DNA of 9,544 bases, taken from positions 1-9,544 of the forward strand of contig QKII01000230.1 of assembly GCA_003249625.1 (NCBI GenBank), written 5' to 3'. Made by a program: the position numbers and the translations under genes. The notes below the pieces were generated by a model, which saw only the letters and a program-made list of their open reading frames with translations, had not been told where the DNA came from and did not search any database. The DNA comes from Propionivibrio sp. (GTDB lineage: Bacteria > Pseudomonadota > Gammaproteobacteria > Burkholderiales > Rhodocyclaceae). Numbering within the stretch: the first letter of the stretch is position 1; every line of letters starts with the position of its first letter. Of the stretch, positions 1-6,639 are shown one piece after another.

Positions 1-1508
1 GTGTCGTCGGGTACCTGGGTCAGATCGACTTCCGGGGCTAAAAAAAGGGAGCGTAGAGCCTGTTGGAAATCGAGCGCTCTTTGGAGCTTCTTGCGAATGC
101 TTCTGGACTCGACAGTGGCGAGTCCAAGGTTCTGTGCAACCGCCTCGCCAGCCAGGGCGCCACGCGCGAGGGCCACTCGTGAGCCACCAATGTCCGCGCC
201 GTCCCCGACAACGAAGACGCCCGGGACATTCGTGGTGCCGTTTTGATCGGTTGCGGTCGCCAGGTAGCCAAGATGTGCGTCTACAAACCGGTGGTCGCAG
301 CCGAGCATTCGGGGGAGTTCGGTCGACGGAATGAATCCATAACCTACGCAAAGCGCGTCTACCTCAAATGTTCGCTCGGTTCCCGCCATGGGATGTCCGG
401 TTTCGTCGATCCTCGCTGTTCTGACGAGGCGGACTCCTTCGTGAATGTCCCCTTCCGCCGCAGTAACGGTGCTGCCCCACAAGACTGGAACGCCGCGACT
501 TTGAAGTCGCGCGAGGTAAGCCAGTCCGTCAAAGATAAGATCGATACCGTTACGCGTTGCACGCAAGGCGTCTCGCCACTTGGAGAGGGAGGGTTTTGGC
601 GCGCTTTCCAATACGGCTATCACGGTCGCGCCTCCCGCAAGCAGCTCGTTTGCGAGTTGAAGATTCAGCGGGCCGTTTCCTGCTACCAACACACGCTGTC
701 CGGGTGATACGCGATAGGCCCGTGCCAGTGTTTGAGCTGCACCTGTTGTCATGACGCCGGGCAGTGTCCAGCCGGGGAAAGGTGTCGGGCGTTCGTACGC
801 CCCTGTGGCGATGATCAGCTGCTTGCACTGAAAGACGAAGGCGCGGCCGTCGATGATCGCACCAATTTCCGTCGCGGCAAATGCGGCCCACACTTGGGCG
901 TTCTGATGGATCACGACACCTGAATTCAGTGCATCGTTTGTCAATGCGGCGCCGTTGGCAAACTGGCTGTCCGTGGGGGCCGGGGATTGATGCGAAGGCG
1001 CCAAGGGTTTGTAAAACTGTCCTCCTGGCTGCGGTCTTTCGTCCAGAACAACCACACTCGCGCCACGCTGACGCACAGCGAGTGCTGCGGAAAGTCCGGC
1101 CGGACCGGCGCCTATTACCAGAACATCGGTGATAGTGCGCTCAAGTGGCTTCTGCGCAATTGGCGTCAGAGGTTGTAACGATACTTGAGCCGATCCCGCG
1201 CTCTTGTCTGCTGCGCAGGAAGAGGGTGGGGACGATGAGATGACCTGTCCATCTTCCACTTTGGTGATGCATGCGCGCTGACTGACTCGGCCGTCAATGG
1301 TAACAAGACATTCCTGGCATGCGCCCATTCCGCAATAAATGCCCCGGTGCTGGTGGTGTCGAGTTTCGCGCAACGCACGGACGCCATTGGCCGCCAAGGC
1401 GGCGGCGATAGTTTCGCCTTCAACCCCCTGATAGTCCTGCCCATCGAAGGAGAACTGTACTAGGCGGCCGGATGCCTTGATTTTTTGGTGGGTGAGTCGC
1501 AACGACAT
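1..1508 (-). CDS. FAD/[2Fe-2S] oxidoreductase, opine/hydroxyproline dehydrogenase type (3' end cut off)
   Basis: An uninterrupted reading frame of 502 codons runs from ATG at 1508 off the left edge. Residues 1-90 form a plant-ferredoxin-like [2Fe-2S] domain with Cys59, Cys64, Cys67 and Cys80 (CGMGACQEC, then C) as expected ligands. An FAD Rossmann motif GAGPAG follows at 133-138, with acidic D156/E157 ending the second strand, then PGGQFY at 161-166, ATGAYERP at 234-241, a second dinucleotide motif GNGPLN at 277-282 and the FAD-closing VGDGADIGG at 434-442. This layout matches fused sarcosine oxidase alpha/opine oxidase A/HcnB-like flavoproteins, which oxidise secondary amines together with a DAO-type subunit. 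Family members often continue with a C-terminal BFD-like [2Fe-2S] domain opening with a CxC pair; the window ends about where it should begin. Partner subunits would lie past the left edge. The start has only a weak ribosome site (CTCTCC region), but no other in-frame start exists nearby. It is divergent from the DapA-family operon and probably co-regulated. The substrate is unknown. Confidence 0.88.
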   Translation of the reverse strand, partial: MSLRLTHQKIKASGRLVQFSFDGQDYQGVEGETIAAALAANGVRALRETRHHQHRGIYCGMGACQECLVTIDGRVSQRACITKVEDGQVISSSPPSSCAADKSAGSAQVSLQPLTPIAQKPLERTITDVLVIGAGPAGLSAALAVRQRGASVVVLDERPQPGGQFYKPLAPSHQSPAPTDSQFANGAALTNDALNSGVVIHQNAQVWAAFAATEIGAIIDGRAFVFQCKQLIIATGAYERPTPFPGWTLPGVMTTGAAQTLARAYRVSPGQRVLVAGNGPLNLQLANELLAGGATVIAVLESAPKPSLSKWRDALRATRNGIDLIFDGLAYLARLQSRGVPVLWGSTVTAAEGDIHEGVRLVRTARIDETGHPMAGTERTFEVDALCVGYGFIPSTELPRMLGCDHRFVDAHLGYLATATDQNGTTNVPGVFVVGDGADIGGSRVALARGALAGEAVAQNLGLATVESRSIRKKLQRALDFQQALRSLFLAPEVDLTQVPDD

Positions 1509-1532
1509 AGTGGAGAGAAAAGAAAAATTTTG

Positions 1533-1560
1533 TTGACCGGAACGAATGTATACGTATAGT
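1533..1560 (+). promoter_or_regulatory. Sigma-70-like promoter for the plus-strand catabolic operon
   Basis: TTGACC (1533-1538) and TATAGT (1555-1560) each match the consensus at five of six positions and are separated by 16 bp. They lie 65 bp upstream of the DapA-family start codon, so transcription would begin near 1567. In the opposite direction a much weaker pair, TTGCAT (1583-1578) and TACTAT (1561-1556) with a 16-bp spacer, could serve the divergent flavoprotein gene. The two promoters would overlap. This is assigned from sequence match only. Confidence 0.6.
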
Positions 1561-1570
1561 ACACATATAC
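1548..1570. promoter_or_regulatory. Imperfect dyad over the -10, candidate GntR operator
   Basis: A 23-bp dyad is centred on 1559: GTATA-c-GT-a-TA-g-TA-c-AC-a-TATAC, where 9 of 11 base pairs are symmetric. It contains the perfect palindrome TATACGTATA (1549-1558). It covers the -10 of the plus-strand promoter and sits between the two divergent genes, a natural place for a repressor to control both. GntR/FCD regulators are known to bind short AT-rich dyads, often with a GTATAC- or GTNNAC-like core, and such a regulator is encoded at 5696-6388. The link between the two is inference. Confidence 0.5.
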
Positions 1571-1624
1571 CGACGATATGCAAAGATTTTTAGCGGGATC
1601 AAAACCTATAAAGGACCTGTTTCC

Positions 1625-2518
1625 ATGAGCAACTTCCGTGGCACCTATACAGTATTGATAACTCCCTTTACCGCAGATGGAAAAGGGGTCGACGTTGACG
1701 CGCTCAAGCGGCTGGTTGACTGGCAGATAGAGCAGGGAATCCACGGTTTGATTCCTTTGGGCAGTACAGGAGAGTTCCTTTCCATGACTGCTGACGAGCG
1801 TCAATTGGTCATCGAAACATGTATCAAGACTGCCAACAAGCGGGTTCCCGTTCTTATCGGTACCGGTGCTGAACGTACGGAAGACTGTATTGCTTTGAGC
1901 AAGGAAGCAGAATCCATGGGAGCAGACGGGGTAATGATCATCCCGCCGTTCTATTCAACCCCGACGGAAGACGAATTGTTCAATCACTATCGTCGGGTGG
2001 GCGAAGCAATCAGCATTCCGATCATGCTGTACAACAATCCGGCGACCGCAAACGTGGACCTGACGCCACCGATCGTTGATCGACTGTCTCGCATCGACAA
2101 TTGTTGCTACATCAAGGAGTCGACCCTTGAGGTGACCCGCGTGAGGGACATCATCGAGTTATGTGGCGACCGCATGACCGTGTTCGCTGGAATCCTCGGC
2201 TATGAATCATTCTGGCTAGGAGCCTCTGGCTGGGTGGCGGTATGTTCCAACCTGATTCCAAAGATGTCCGCACAGTTGTTCGAATTGGTGGCCGACGACA
2301 AGGATATGGACAAGGCGCTCGCGCTTTACAAGAAGATCCTTCCTGTCGTTCGATGGGTTGGTGGCCACCGATATGTTGCTGCGTCCAAAGAGGGGCTCAG
2401 GATGATGGGCTTGCCCGTTGGGGTGCCTCGTTCCCCTCGTTTGCCATTGCCAGATGCAGATGCCGTTTTGCTTCAAGAAGAACTTAAGAAACTGGACTTG
2501 CTGAATTCAATTGTTTAA
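1625..2518 (+). CDS. DapA-family (class I aldolase superfamily) lyase or deaminase
   Basis: This 297-residue protein has the full length of the dihydrodipicolinate synthase/N-acetylneuraminate lyase family. The Schiff-base lysine is K164 in IKES. The catalytic tyrosine is Y136 in YNNP (136-139), and the 2-oxo-acid carboxylate loop is GSTGE (46-50). It should form a TIM barrel that handles a pyruvate-like or 2-oxo-acid moiety. The arginine that true DapA uses to hold aspartate semialdehyde, two residues after the YNxP motif, is absent (sequence YNNPATAN), so lysine biosynthesis is unlikely. Relatives include 4-hydroxy-pyrroline-2-carboxylate deaminase (LhpC), KDG dehydratase and sugar-acid aldolases. 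The adjacent opine/hydroxyproline-type dehydrogenase makes a deaminase or retro-aldol role on its product attractive, but that is inference. The start is supported by AAGGA at 1611-1615, 9 bases before ATG. It is the first gene of the operon. Confidence 0.9.
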   Translation: MSNFRGTYTVLITPFTADGKGVDVDALKRLVDWQIEQGIHGLIPLGSTGEFLSMTADERQLVIETCIKTANKRVPVLIGTGAERTEDCIALSKEAESMGADGVMIIPPFYSTPTEDELFNHYRRVGEAISIPIMLYNNPATANVDLTPPIVDRLSRIDNCCYIKESTLEVTRVRDIIELCGDRMTVFAGILGYESFWLGASGWVAVCSNLIPKMSAQLFELVADDKDMDKALALYKKILPVVRWVGGHRYVAASKEGLRMMGLPVGVPRSPRLPLPDADAVLLQEELKKLDLLNSIV

Positions 2519-2577
2519 TACGGGCACGCGGAGTTAGCGGCCATTAGTTGCATCCCCTCCCCAAGAAAGGAACCATC

Positions 2578-3402
2578 ATGAAGAAGCTATCCATAATCGC
2601 TCTTTCGATTTCCTCCGCTTTATTTGCCGGCCAAGCGCTCGCGGATAACTGCAAGTACAACGTGCCGGACTCCCAGTTGATCAAAAAGGGGGTTCTGACG
2701 ATGTCGGTTAACCCGACTCTGCCACCCATGCAATACACCGACCAAAATGGTGTGCTCAAGGGCATGCGCGTCGAACTCGGCGAAGAAATCGCGAAGCGTC
2801 TTTGCCTCAAGCCCGAATATGTGCGAATCGAGTTCTCGGCGATGATTCCGGGTCTCTCCGGCCGCTGGGATATGATCAATACGGGAATTTTCTTCACTGA
2901 GGAACGGGCAAAGTTGATGCAGATGCTGCCGTATGAAAATCAGGCCATCAGCATTTCGACCCTGAAGGGGAACCCGGGGAAAATCGCCAAGGTTGAGGAT
3001 TTGTCAGGGAAAGCCATCGGTGTTGAACTTGGCGGGTTTGAGGAGAAAAAGGCCCGCGAACTCGACAAGCAGCTTACTGACAAAGGGATGAAAGGCGTGA
3101 CAATTCGCACCTTCGAGAACTTTGCGATGGCCTACCAGTCGCTGCGCGCCGGCCAGGTTGAAGCTGCGCTGTCGATCGATTCCACTGGTGCCGAATACCA
3201 GAAACGCGGTGAATTCGATCGCGTCTTGTCGGGCCTGTTCCCAACACCTGTTGCCGTGGCGCTCAAGAACAAGCCCTTGGCTGATACGGTGGCTAAGGTG
3301 CTCAATGACATGCGTGCCGACGGCAGCTTCCAGAAGCTGTTCGACGCTTATGGCGTGACACCGATTGATGGTGCCATCGTGGTCAAAGGTCCCGCGAACT
3401 AA
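2578..3402 (+). CDS. ABC transporter periplasmic amino-acid-type binding protein (SBP family 3)
   Basis: This 274-residue protein begins with a Sec signal peptide: KK, a hydrophobic stretch, and predicted signal peptidase I cleavage after ALA at residue 22. The mature part is a type II periplasmic binding fold of the SBP_bac_3 family: VLTMSVNPTLPPM (39-51), GLSGRWDMINTG (92-103), TEER (107-110) and LRAGQVEAALSIDS (189-202). R110 and D201 sit where the family's ligand carboxylate- and amino-binding residues usually are, suggesting an amino-acid-like ligand. The sequence around 97-119 departs from the common form, consistent with an unusual ligand. The only cysteines in the mature protein, C25 and C76, could form a disulfide. 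ATG at 2578 is chosen over an in-frame TTG at 2548 because AAAGGA (2566-2571) lies 6 bases upstream and it gives a normal signal peptide. It lies 59 bp after the lyase gene and 37 bp before the permease gene. Confidence 0.93.
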   Translation: MKKLSIIALSISSALFAGQALADNCKYNVPDSQLIKKGVLTMSVNPTLPPMQYTDQNGVLKGMRVELGEEIAKRLCLKPEYVRIEFSAMIPGLSGRWDMINTGIFFTEERAKLMQMLPYENQAISISTLKGNPGKIAKVEDLSGKAIGVELGGFEEKKARELDKQLTDKGMKGVTIRTFENFAMAYQSLRAGQVEAALSIDSTGAEYQKRGEFDRVLSGLFPTPVAVALKNKPLADTVAKVLNDMRADGSFQKLFDAYGVTPIDGAIVVKGPAN

Positions 3403-3439
3403 GTAACGAAAACGTAGTAGCCCCCCAAGGAGATAAGCG

Positions 3440-4156
3440 ATGGCGCAAGGCTGGAGTTGGTCAGGTTTCTTTGACTATCTGTTTAACCCATTCATTCTTG
3501 GGGGGGTCTTTACAACCATATGGCTTACGATTGCAGCCATATTCGGCGGACTGATTCTCGGTTGCCTCCTGGCGTTGGCACGCCTGTCGAAGCGCCCCTG
3601 GCTCTATGCGCCGGCCCATTTCTATATCTGGCTGTTTCGCGGAACGCCCTTGATGGTGCAGTTGATCATCATATACACGGGTTTGCCGCAACTCGGCCTG
3701 AAGTTCTCCGTGGTCGAGTCAGCGCTCATAGGTTTGATATTCAACGAAGCGGCCTATCTTGCCGAGATCGTCCGGGGTGGGATTCAGTCGATTTCCGCGG
3801 GGCAAACGAATGCCGCGCGCGCGATGGGTTTTACGGGAAGCCAGACGATCCGTTACATCATTCTGCCTCAGGCGATGCGGCTGATCATTCCCTCTCTTGG
3901 CAACAGCATCAACGGGCTGCTTAAGACTACGTCGGTGACCTCGGTGATCTCCATGGAAGAGTTGCTCAGACGGAGCCAGGTGCTGATCCAGGAAAAATTC
4001 ATGGTGCTGGAGCTTTTCCTGGTGGCCGCGTTGTATTACCTGCTGCTCACCACCGCGTGGGACTTTATTCAACGCAAGATCGAGCGGAATTACGGTCGTG
4101 CCTATAGCAGCACCAATACGAATAAACCTGCAGTACCGGTTCCGGAGACAATGTAA
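3440..4156 (+). CDS. Amino-acid ABC transporter permease (HisM/HisQ family)
   Basis: This 238-residue inner-membrane protein is of normal length for the HisM/GlnP permease family. Hydrophobic segments lie near residues 18-47, 58-85, 90-110, 138-155 and 188-208. LFRGTP (65-70) and the ABC-coupling EAA loop NAARAMG (124-130) followed by ILPQA (141-145) are family hallmarks. The C-terminal tail (about 222-238) is polar and proline-rich. The ribosome site AAGGAG (3427-3432) lies 7 bases before the ATG. It should form the membrane channel fed by the binding protein encoded just upstream. Only one permease is encoded here, so it would work as a homodimer or pair with a permease from elsewhere. No ATP-binding subunit is present in the window. 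Confidence 0.93.
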   Translation: MAQGWSWSGFFDYLFNPFILGGVFTTIWLTIAAIFGGLILGCLLALARLSKRPWLYAPAHFYIWLFRGTPLMVQLIIIYTGLPQLGLKFSVVESALIGLIFNEAAYLAEIVRGGIQSISAGQTNAARAMGFTGSQTIRYIILPQAMRLIIPSLGNSINGLLKTTSVTSVISMEELLRRSQVLIQEKFMVLELFLVAALYYLLLTTAWDFIQRKIERNYGRAYSSTNTNKPAVPVPETM

Positions 4157-4179
4157 TACCGGTGATTGTTTTCTCAGAC

Positions 4180-4195
4180 AGGAGACATGCTCGTG
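4180..4195 (+). promoter_or_regulatory. Ribosome binding site that decides a GTG start for the hydantoinase
   Basis: AGGAG (4180-4184) is only 2 bases from the ATG at 4187 but 8 bases from the in-frame GTG at 4193. The normal spacing is about 5-9 bases, so initiation at GTG 4193 is favoured. A further in-frame TTG at 4166 lies upstream of the ribosome site and is unlikely to be used. Confidence 0.6.
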
Positions 4196-5647
4196 AATGC
4201 ATATGACGTAATCGTAAAGAACGCGGATATAGCGACCGCGGCGGATCGTTTCAAGGGCGATATCGGGATACGCGACGGACGCATCGTGGCGATTGCTGAA
4301 AATCTCCCGGGCGAGGCTTCGGAAGTGATCGATGCACGCGGTCGGTTAGTTACACCGGGTGGCGTTGATGGACATGTCCATTTCGATCAGCCGACCAGTG
4401 ATGGATCCGTCTTCTCCGATGATTTCTTTACAGGAACTCGCTCGGCGGCGTGCGGCGGTACGACTACGGTTATCCCGTTCGCGACCCAGCTGAAAGGTCG
4501 TTCCATGCAGGAAACGGTCGTCGACTATCATCGCCGGGCAGAGGGAAAGGCGGTTGTCGATTATGCATTTCACTTGACGGTTTCGGATGCGACCCAGTCC
4601 GTTGTCAAGGAGGAACTGCCAAGGCTCGTCAGCGAGGGGTATACATCCTTCAAGATCTACATGACCTACGATGATCTCAAGCTTGGCGACCGCCAGATCA
4701 TCGAAGTTCTTGCCATTGCGCGCAAGCACGGCGCCATGACGATGATTCACGCCGAGAACAGCGATTGCATCGCGTGGCTGACCGAACAGCTTCTGGAGGC
4801 GGGGCTGACGCAGCCTCGCTATCACGGCAGTTCGCGTCCGATGGTCGTTGAGCGTGAGGCGACGCATCGCGCAATTTCATTGTCCGAATTAATGGATACG
4901 CCGATTTTGATTGTCCATGTTTCCGGGAAAGATGCCGTCGAACAGATACATTGGGCGCGTGGGAAAGGTTTGCCGATTTTCTCCGAAACGTGTCCGCAAT
5001 ACCTGTTCCTGAGTGCCGATGACCTGCACGCCACAGACGAAGACCTGGCACATGGCATGCGCTGCATTTGCAGCCCTCCTCCGAGAGAGAAGGATAATCA
5101 GAAGATAATCTGGAACGGGATCGAGAACGGCTTGTTTACGATCGTTTCATCGGACCATTCTCCATTCAACTATCACGGTCCGAACGGAAAACGTCTCCAC
5201 GGAGACAATGCGCCCTTCAATCGGGTGCCGAACGGCATCCCCGGCGTAGAAACACGGTTGCCTTTGCTGCTGAGCAATGGGGTGCTTGACGGAAGAATCG
5301 ACATTCACCGCTTCGTAGAACTGACCGCGACAAACCCGGCAAAGCTCTATGGTTTGTATCCCAAGAAGGGATCCATCGCCGTTGGCAGTGACGCCGATCT
5401 GGTGATCTGGGATTTGTTCGAGCCGGGCAAGGAGATCCAACTCAAATCCGAGCTGCTGCACAGCGCTTGCGACTATACCCCCTATGAAGGCCGTACATTA
5501 AAATGCTGGCCAGCACAGACCTTGTCACGGGGGAAGACGGTGTGGCGCGATGGCGTCTTTACTGGAGAGCAGGGAAGCGGGCAGTTCATTCCATGCCATC
5601 GCCCTCGAACCCCTGTTGCGGGCAACCCACTGGACAAGTGGCTGTAA
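4193..5647 (+). CDS. hydA: Hydantoinase/dihydropyrimidinase, cyclic amidohydrolase family
   Basis: This 484-residue cytosolic enzyme of usual family length hydrolyses the cyclic amide bond of dihydropyrimidines, hydantoins or related rings. All binuclear metal ligands can be seen (numbering from the GTG): H61 and H63 in DGHVHFDQP, the lysine to be carboxylated K154 in SFKIYMTY, H186 in HAEN, H242 in HVSG and D321 in SSDHSPF. Y159 corresponds to the tyrosine that helps bind substrate in dihydropyrimidinases. The C-terminal part (about 385-484) adds to the small beta-sandwich domain seen in the family. It lies 36 bp after the permease gene and 48 bp before the gntR-type gene, so it is probably co-transcribed with both. 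No N-carbamoyl-amino-acid hydrolase (beta-ureidopropionase) is nearby, so the ring-opened product must be handled elsewhere or by an unexpected route. The family call is certain; the natural substrate is not. Confidence 0.93.
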   Translation: MNAYDVIVKNADIATAADRFKGDIGIRDGRIVAIAENLPGEASEVIDARGRLVTPGGVDGHVHFDQPTSDGSVFSDDFFTGTRSAACGGTTTVIPFATQLKGRSMQETVVDYHRRAEGKAVVDYAFHLTVSDATQSVVKEELPRLVSEGYTSFKIYMTYDDLKLGDRQIIEVLAIARKHGAMTMIHAENSDCIAWLTEQLLEAGLTQPRYHGSSRPMVVEREATHRAISLSELMDTPILIVHVSGKDAVEQIHWARGKGLPIFSETCPQYLFLSADDLHATDEDLAHGMRCICSPPPREKDNQKIIWNGIENGLFTIVSSDHSPFNYHGPNGKRLHGDNAPFNRVPNGIPGVETRLPLLLSNGVLDGRIDIHRFVELTATNPAKLYGLYPKKGSIAVGSDADLVIWDLFEPGKEIQLKSELLHSACDYTPYEGRTLKCWPAQTLSRGKTVWRDGVFTGEQGSGQFIPCHRPRTPVAGNPLDKWL

Positions 5648-5695
5648 AACCTTATTTAACGACAAAGTCATTTCTGGGGCGAGGCAATTCCAATC

Positions 5696-6388
5696 ATGTC
5701 AATCAGTCTGGAGAGTGCGTCGGATATGCCGCATCTGGGTTCGCTGGAGGTTCGCTCCACGAGCCTGTCTGAGCAGGCCTATATTCGGTTGCGTGAGTTT
5801 ATTCTCGACAGAAAAATTTCAGCGGGCAGCACGCTGCTTGAAGGAAAAATTGCAGACGAGTTGGGAATCTCGCGAACGCCAATGCGTGAGGCGCTTGGTC
5901 GACTTGCCGGGGAGGGGTTGCTGGTCCGTCGCGATGCACGCTCCTATTCCGTTAGAAGTATCGACACAAAGGAGTATTTCGACTCCATGCGCACCCGCGA
6001 GCTGCTTGAGTGTGAGGCTACCGAATTGGCTGTCGGTCGGATTTCCAAGGAAGAATTGGACAGACTCGATGCGGCGGTCGAATCTCTCGACGCGACAGCC
6101 AGGACCGAGTCTGAGTATTGGCGATTTGACGATCATTTTCACATTTGTATTGCGCTGGCAAGCGGGAATGTTGTGCTTCCTCGACTGATACAACAGTTGC
6201 GCGATGAATCGCGTCTGTTTCGTCTGAATAGTCCATTGCACCGTACCGAAGAAAACCATCACGAGCACTTGGAAATAATTCGGGCCCTGCGTGAAGACGA
6301 CGCTAAAGCCGCGCGCAATGCGATGCTTGCGCATTTGCGCAGCCTGCAGAATGACGTCAAACGCTCTGTCATGGGCCTGATTTCCTGA
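5696..6388 (+). CDS. GntR-family transcriptional regulator, FCD (FadR) subfamily
   Basis: This 230-residue DNA-binding protein has an N-terminal winged helix-turn-helix (about 24-88). The recognition region ADELGISRTPMREAL (53-67) and the wing GLLVRRDARSYSV (74-86) are typical of GntR proteins. Residues about 95-220 form an FCD ligand domain; D145, H149, H191 and H213 are placed like the Asp/His metal site many FCD regulators use to bind carboxylate effectors. It is encoded at the end of the catabolic operon, so it is likely a local repressor released by a pathway carboxylate and under its own control through the operon promoter. The dyad at 1548-1570 is the proposed operator. The start at ATG 5696 has a modest ribosome site (GAGG at 5681-5684); an in-frame ATG at 5726 would shorten it by 10 residues without touching the fold. 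Confidence 0.92.
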   Translation: MSISLESASDMPHLGSLEVRSTSLSEQAYIRLREFILDRKISAGSTLLEGKIADELGISRTPMREALGRLAGEGLLVRRDARSYSVRSIDTKEYFDSMRTRELLECEATELAVGRISKEELDRLDAAVESLDATARTESEYWRFDDHFHICIALASGNVVLPRLIQQLRDESRLFRLNSPLHRTEENHHEHLEIIRALREDDAKAARNAMLAHLRSLQNDVKRSVMGLIS

Positions 6389-6498
6389 TGGTTGCTCACA
6401 TCACGATGCAGAGACAAGACGTCCTCGGACGTGTCGTGGACGACGCGGCTTTTATCCCGAGGTAGAACCATGGGATTTCCGGGACAGTATTGTCCAAA

Positions 6499-6527
6499 TG
6501 GTGCAGGGCAGAGTTTTCCCTGCACCA
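6499..6527. other. 10-bp perfect hairpin between the regulator and reductase genes
   Basis: TGGTGCAGGG (6499-6508) is followed by a 9-base loop and its exact complement CCCTGCACCA (6518-6527). It lies in the 251-bp gap between the gntR-type and reductase genes. A smaller hairpin, GGACA-GTAT-TGTCC (6482-6495), is just upstream. There is no T-run after the stem, so it is not a standard intrinsic terminator; it could be an operator, an mRNA stability element or a weak terminator. Nothing else in 6389-6639 looks coding, and no convincing promoter was found there. Confidence 0.5.
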
Positions 6528-6639
6528 AACGACTTGCCGATCGTGCCCGGCGATGTCGTAGAGAATGGCGCTGGAGAATCTCGTCACTTCCGATACTCCG
6601 GCTTGCGCACGAATAAAACCGTTTTGGAGAATTGCTGAT

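Noticed and set aside
243..1178. Several plus-strand and off-frame open frames in the first 1.2 kb
   Set aside because: All lie opposite the continuous flavoprotein frame, which carries clear cofactor motifs throughout.
2548..2580. TTG at 2548 as start of the binding protein
   Set aside because: It would put ten residues before the lysine-rich signal-peptide start, and the ribosome site AAAGGA points to the ATG at 2578.
4346..4867. A 173-codon minus-strand frame inside the hydantoinase gene
   Set aside because: It overlaps the metal-ligand region of hydA and has no recognisable domain or ribosome site.
6413..6435. GACA..ACGTCC-TC-GGACGT..TGTC self-complementary stretch after the regulator gene as a terminator
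   Set aside because: The tight stem would leave a 2-base loop and no T-run follows, so it is not supported as an intrinsic terminator.
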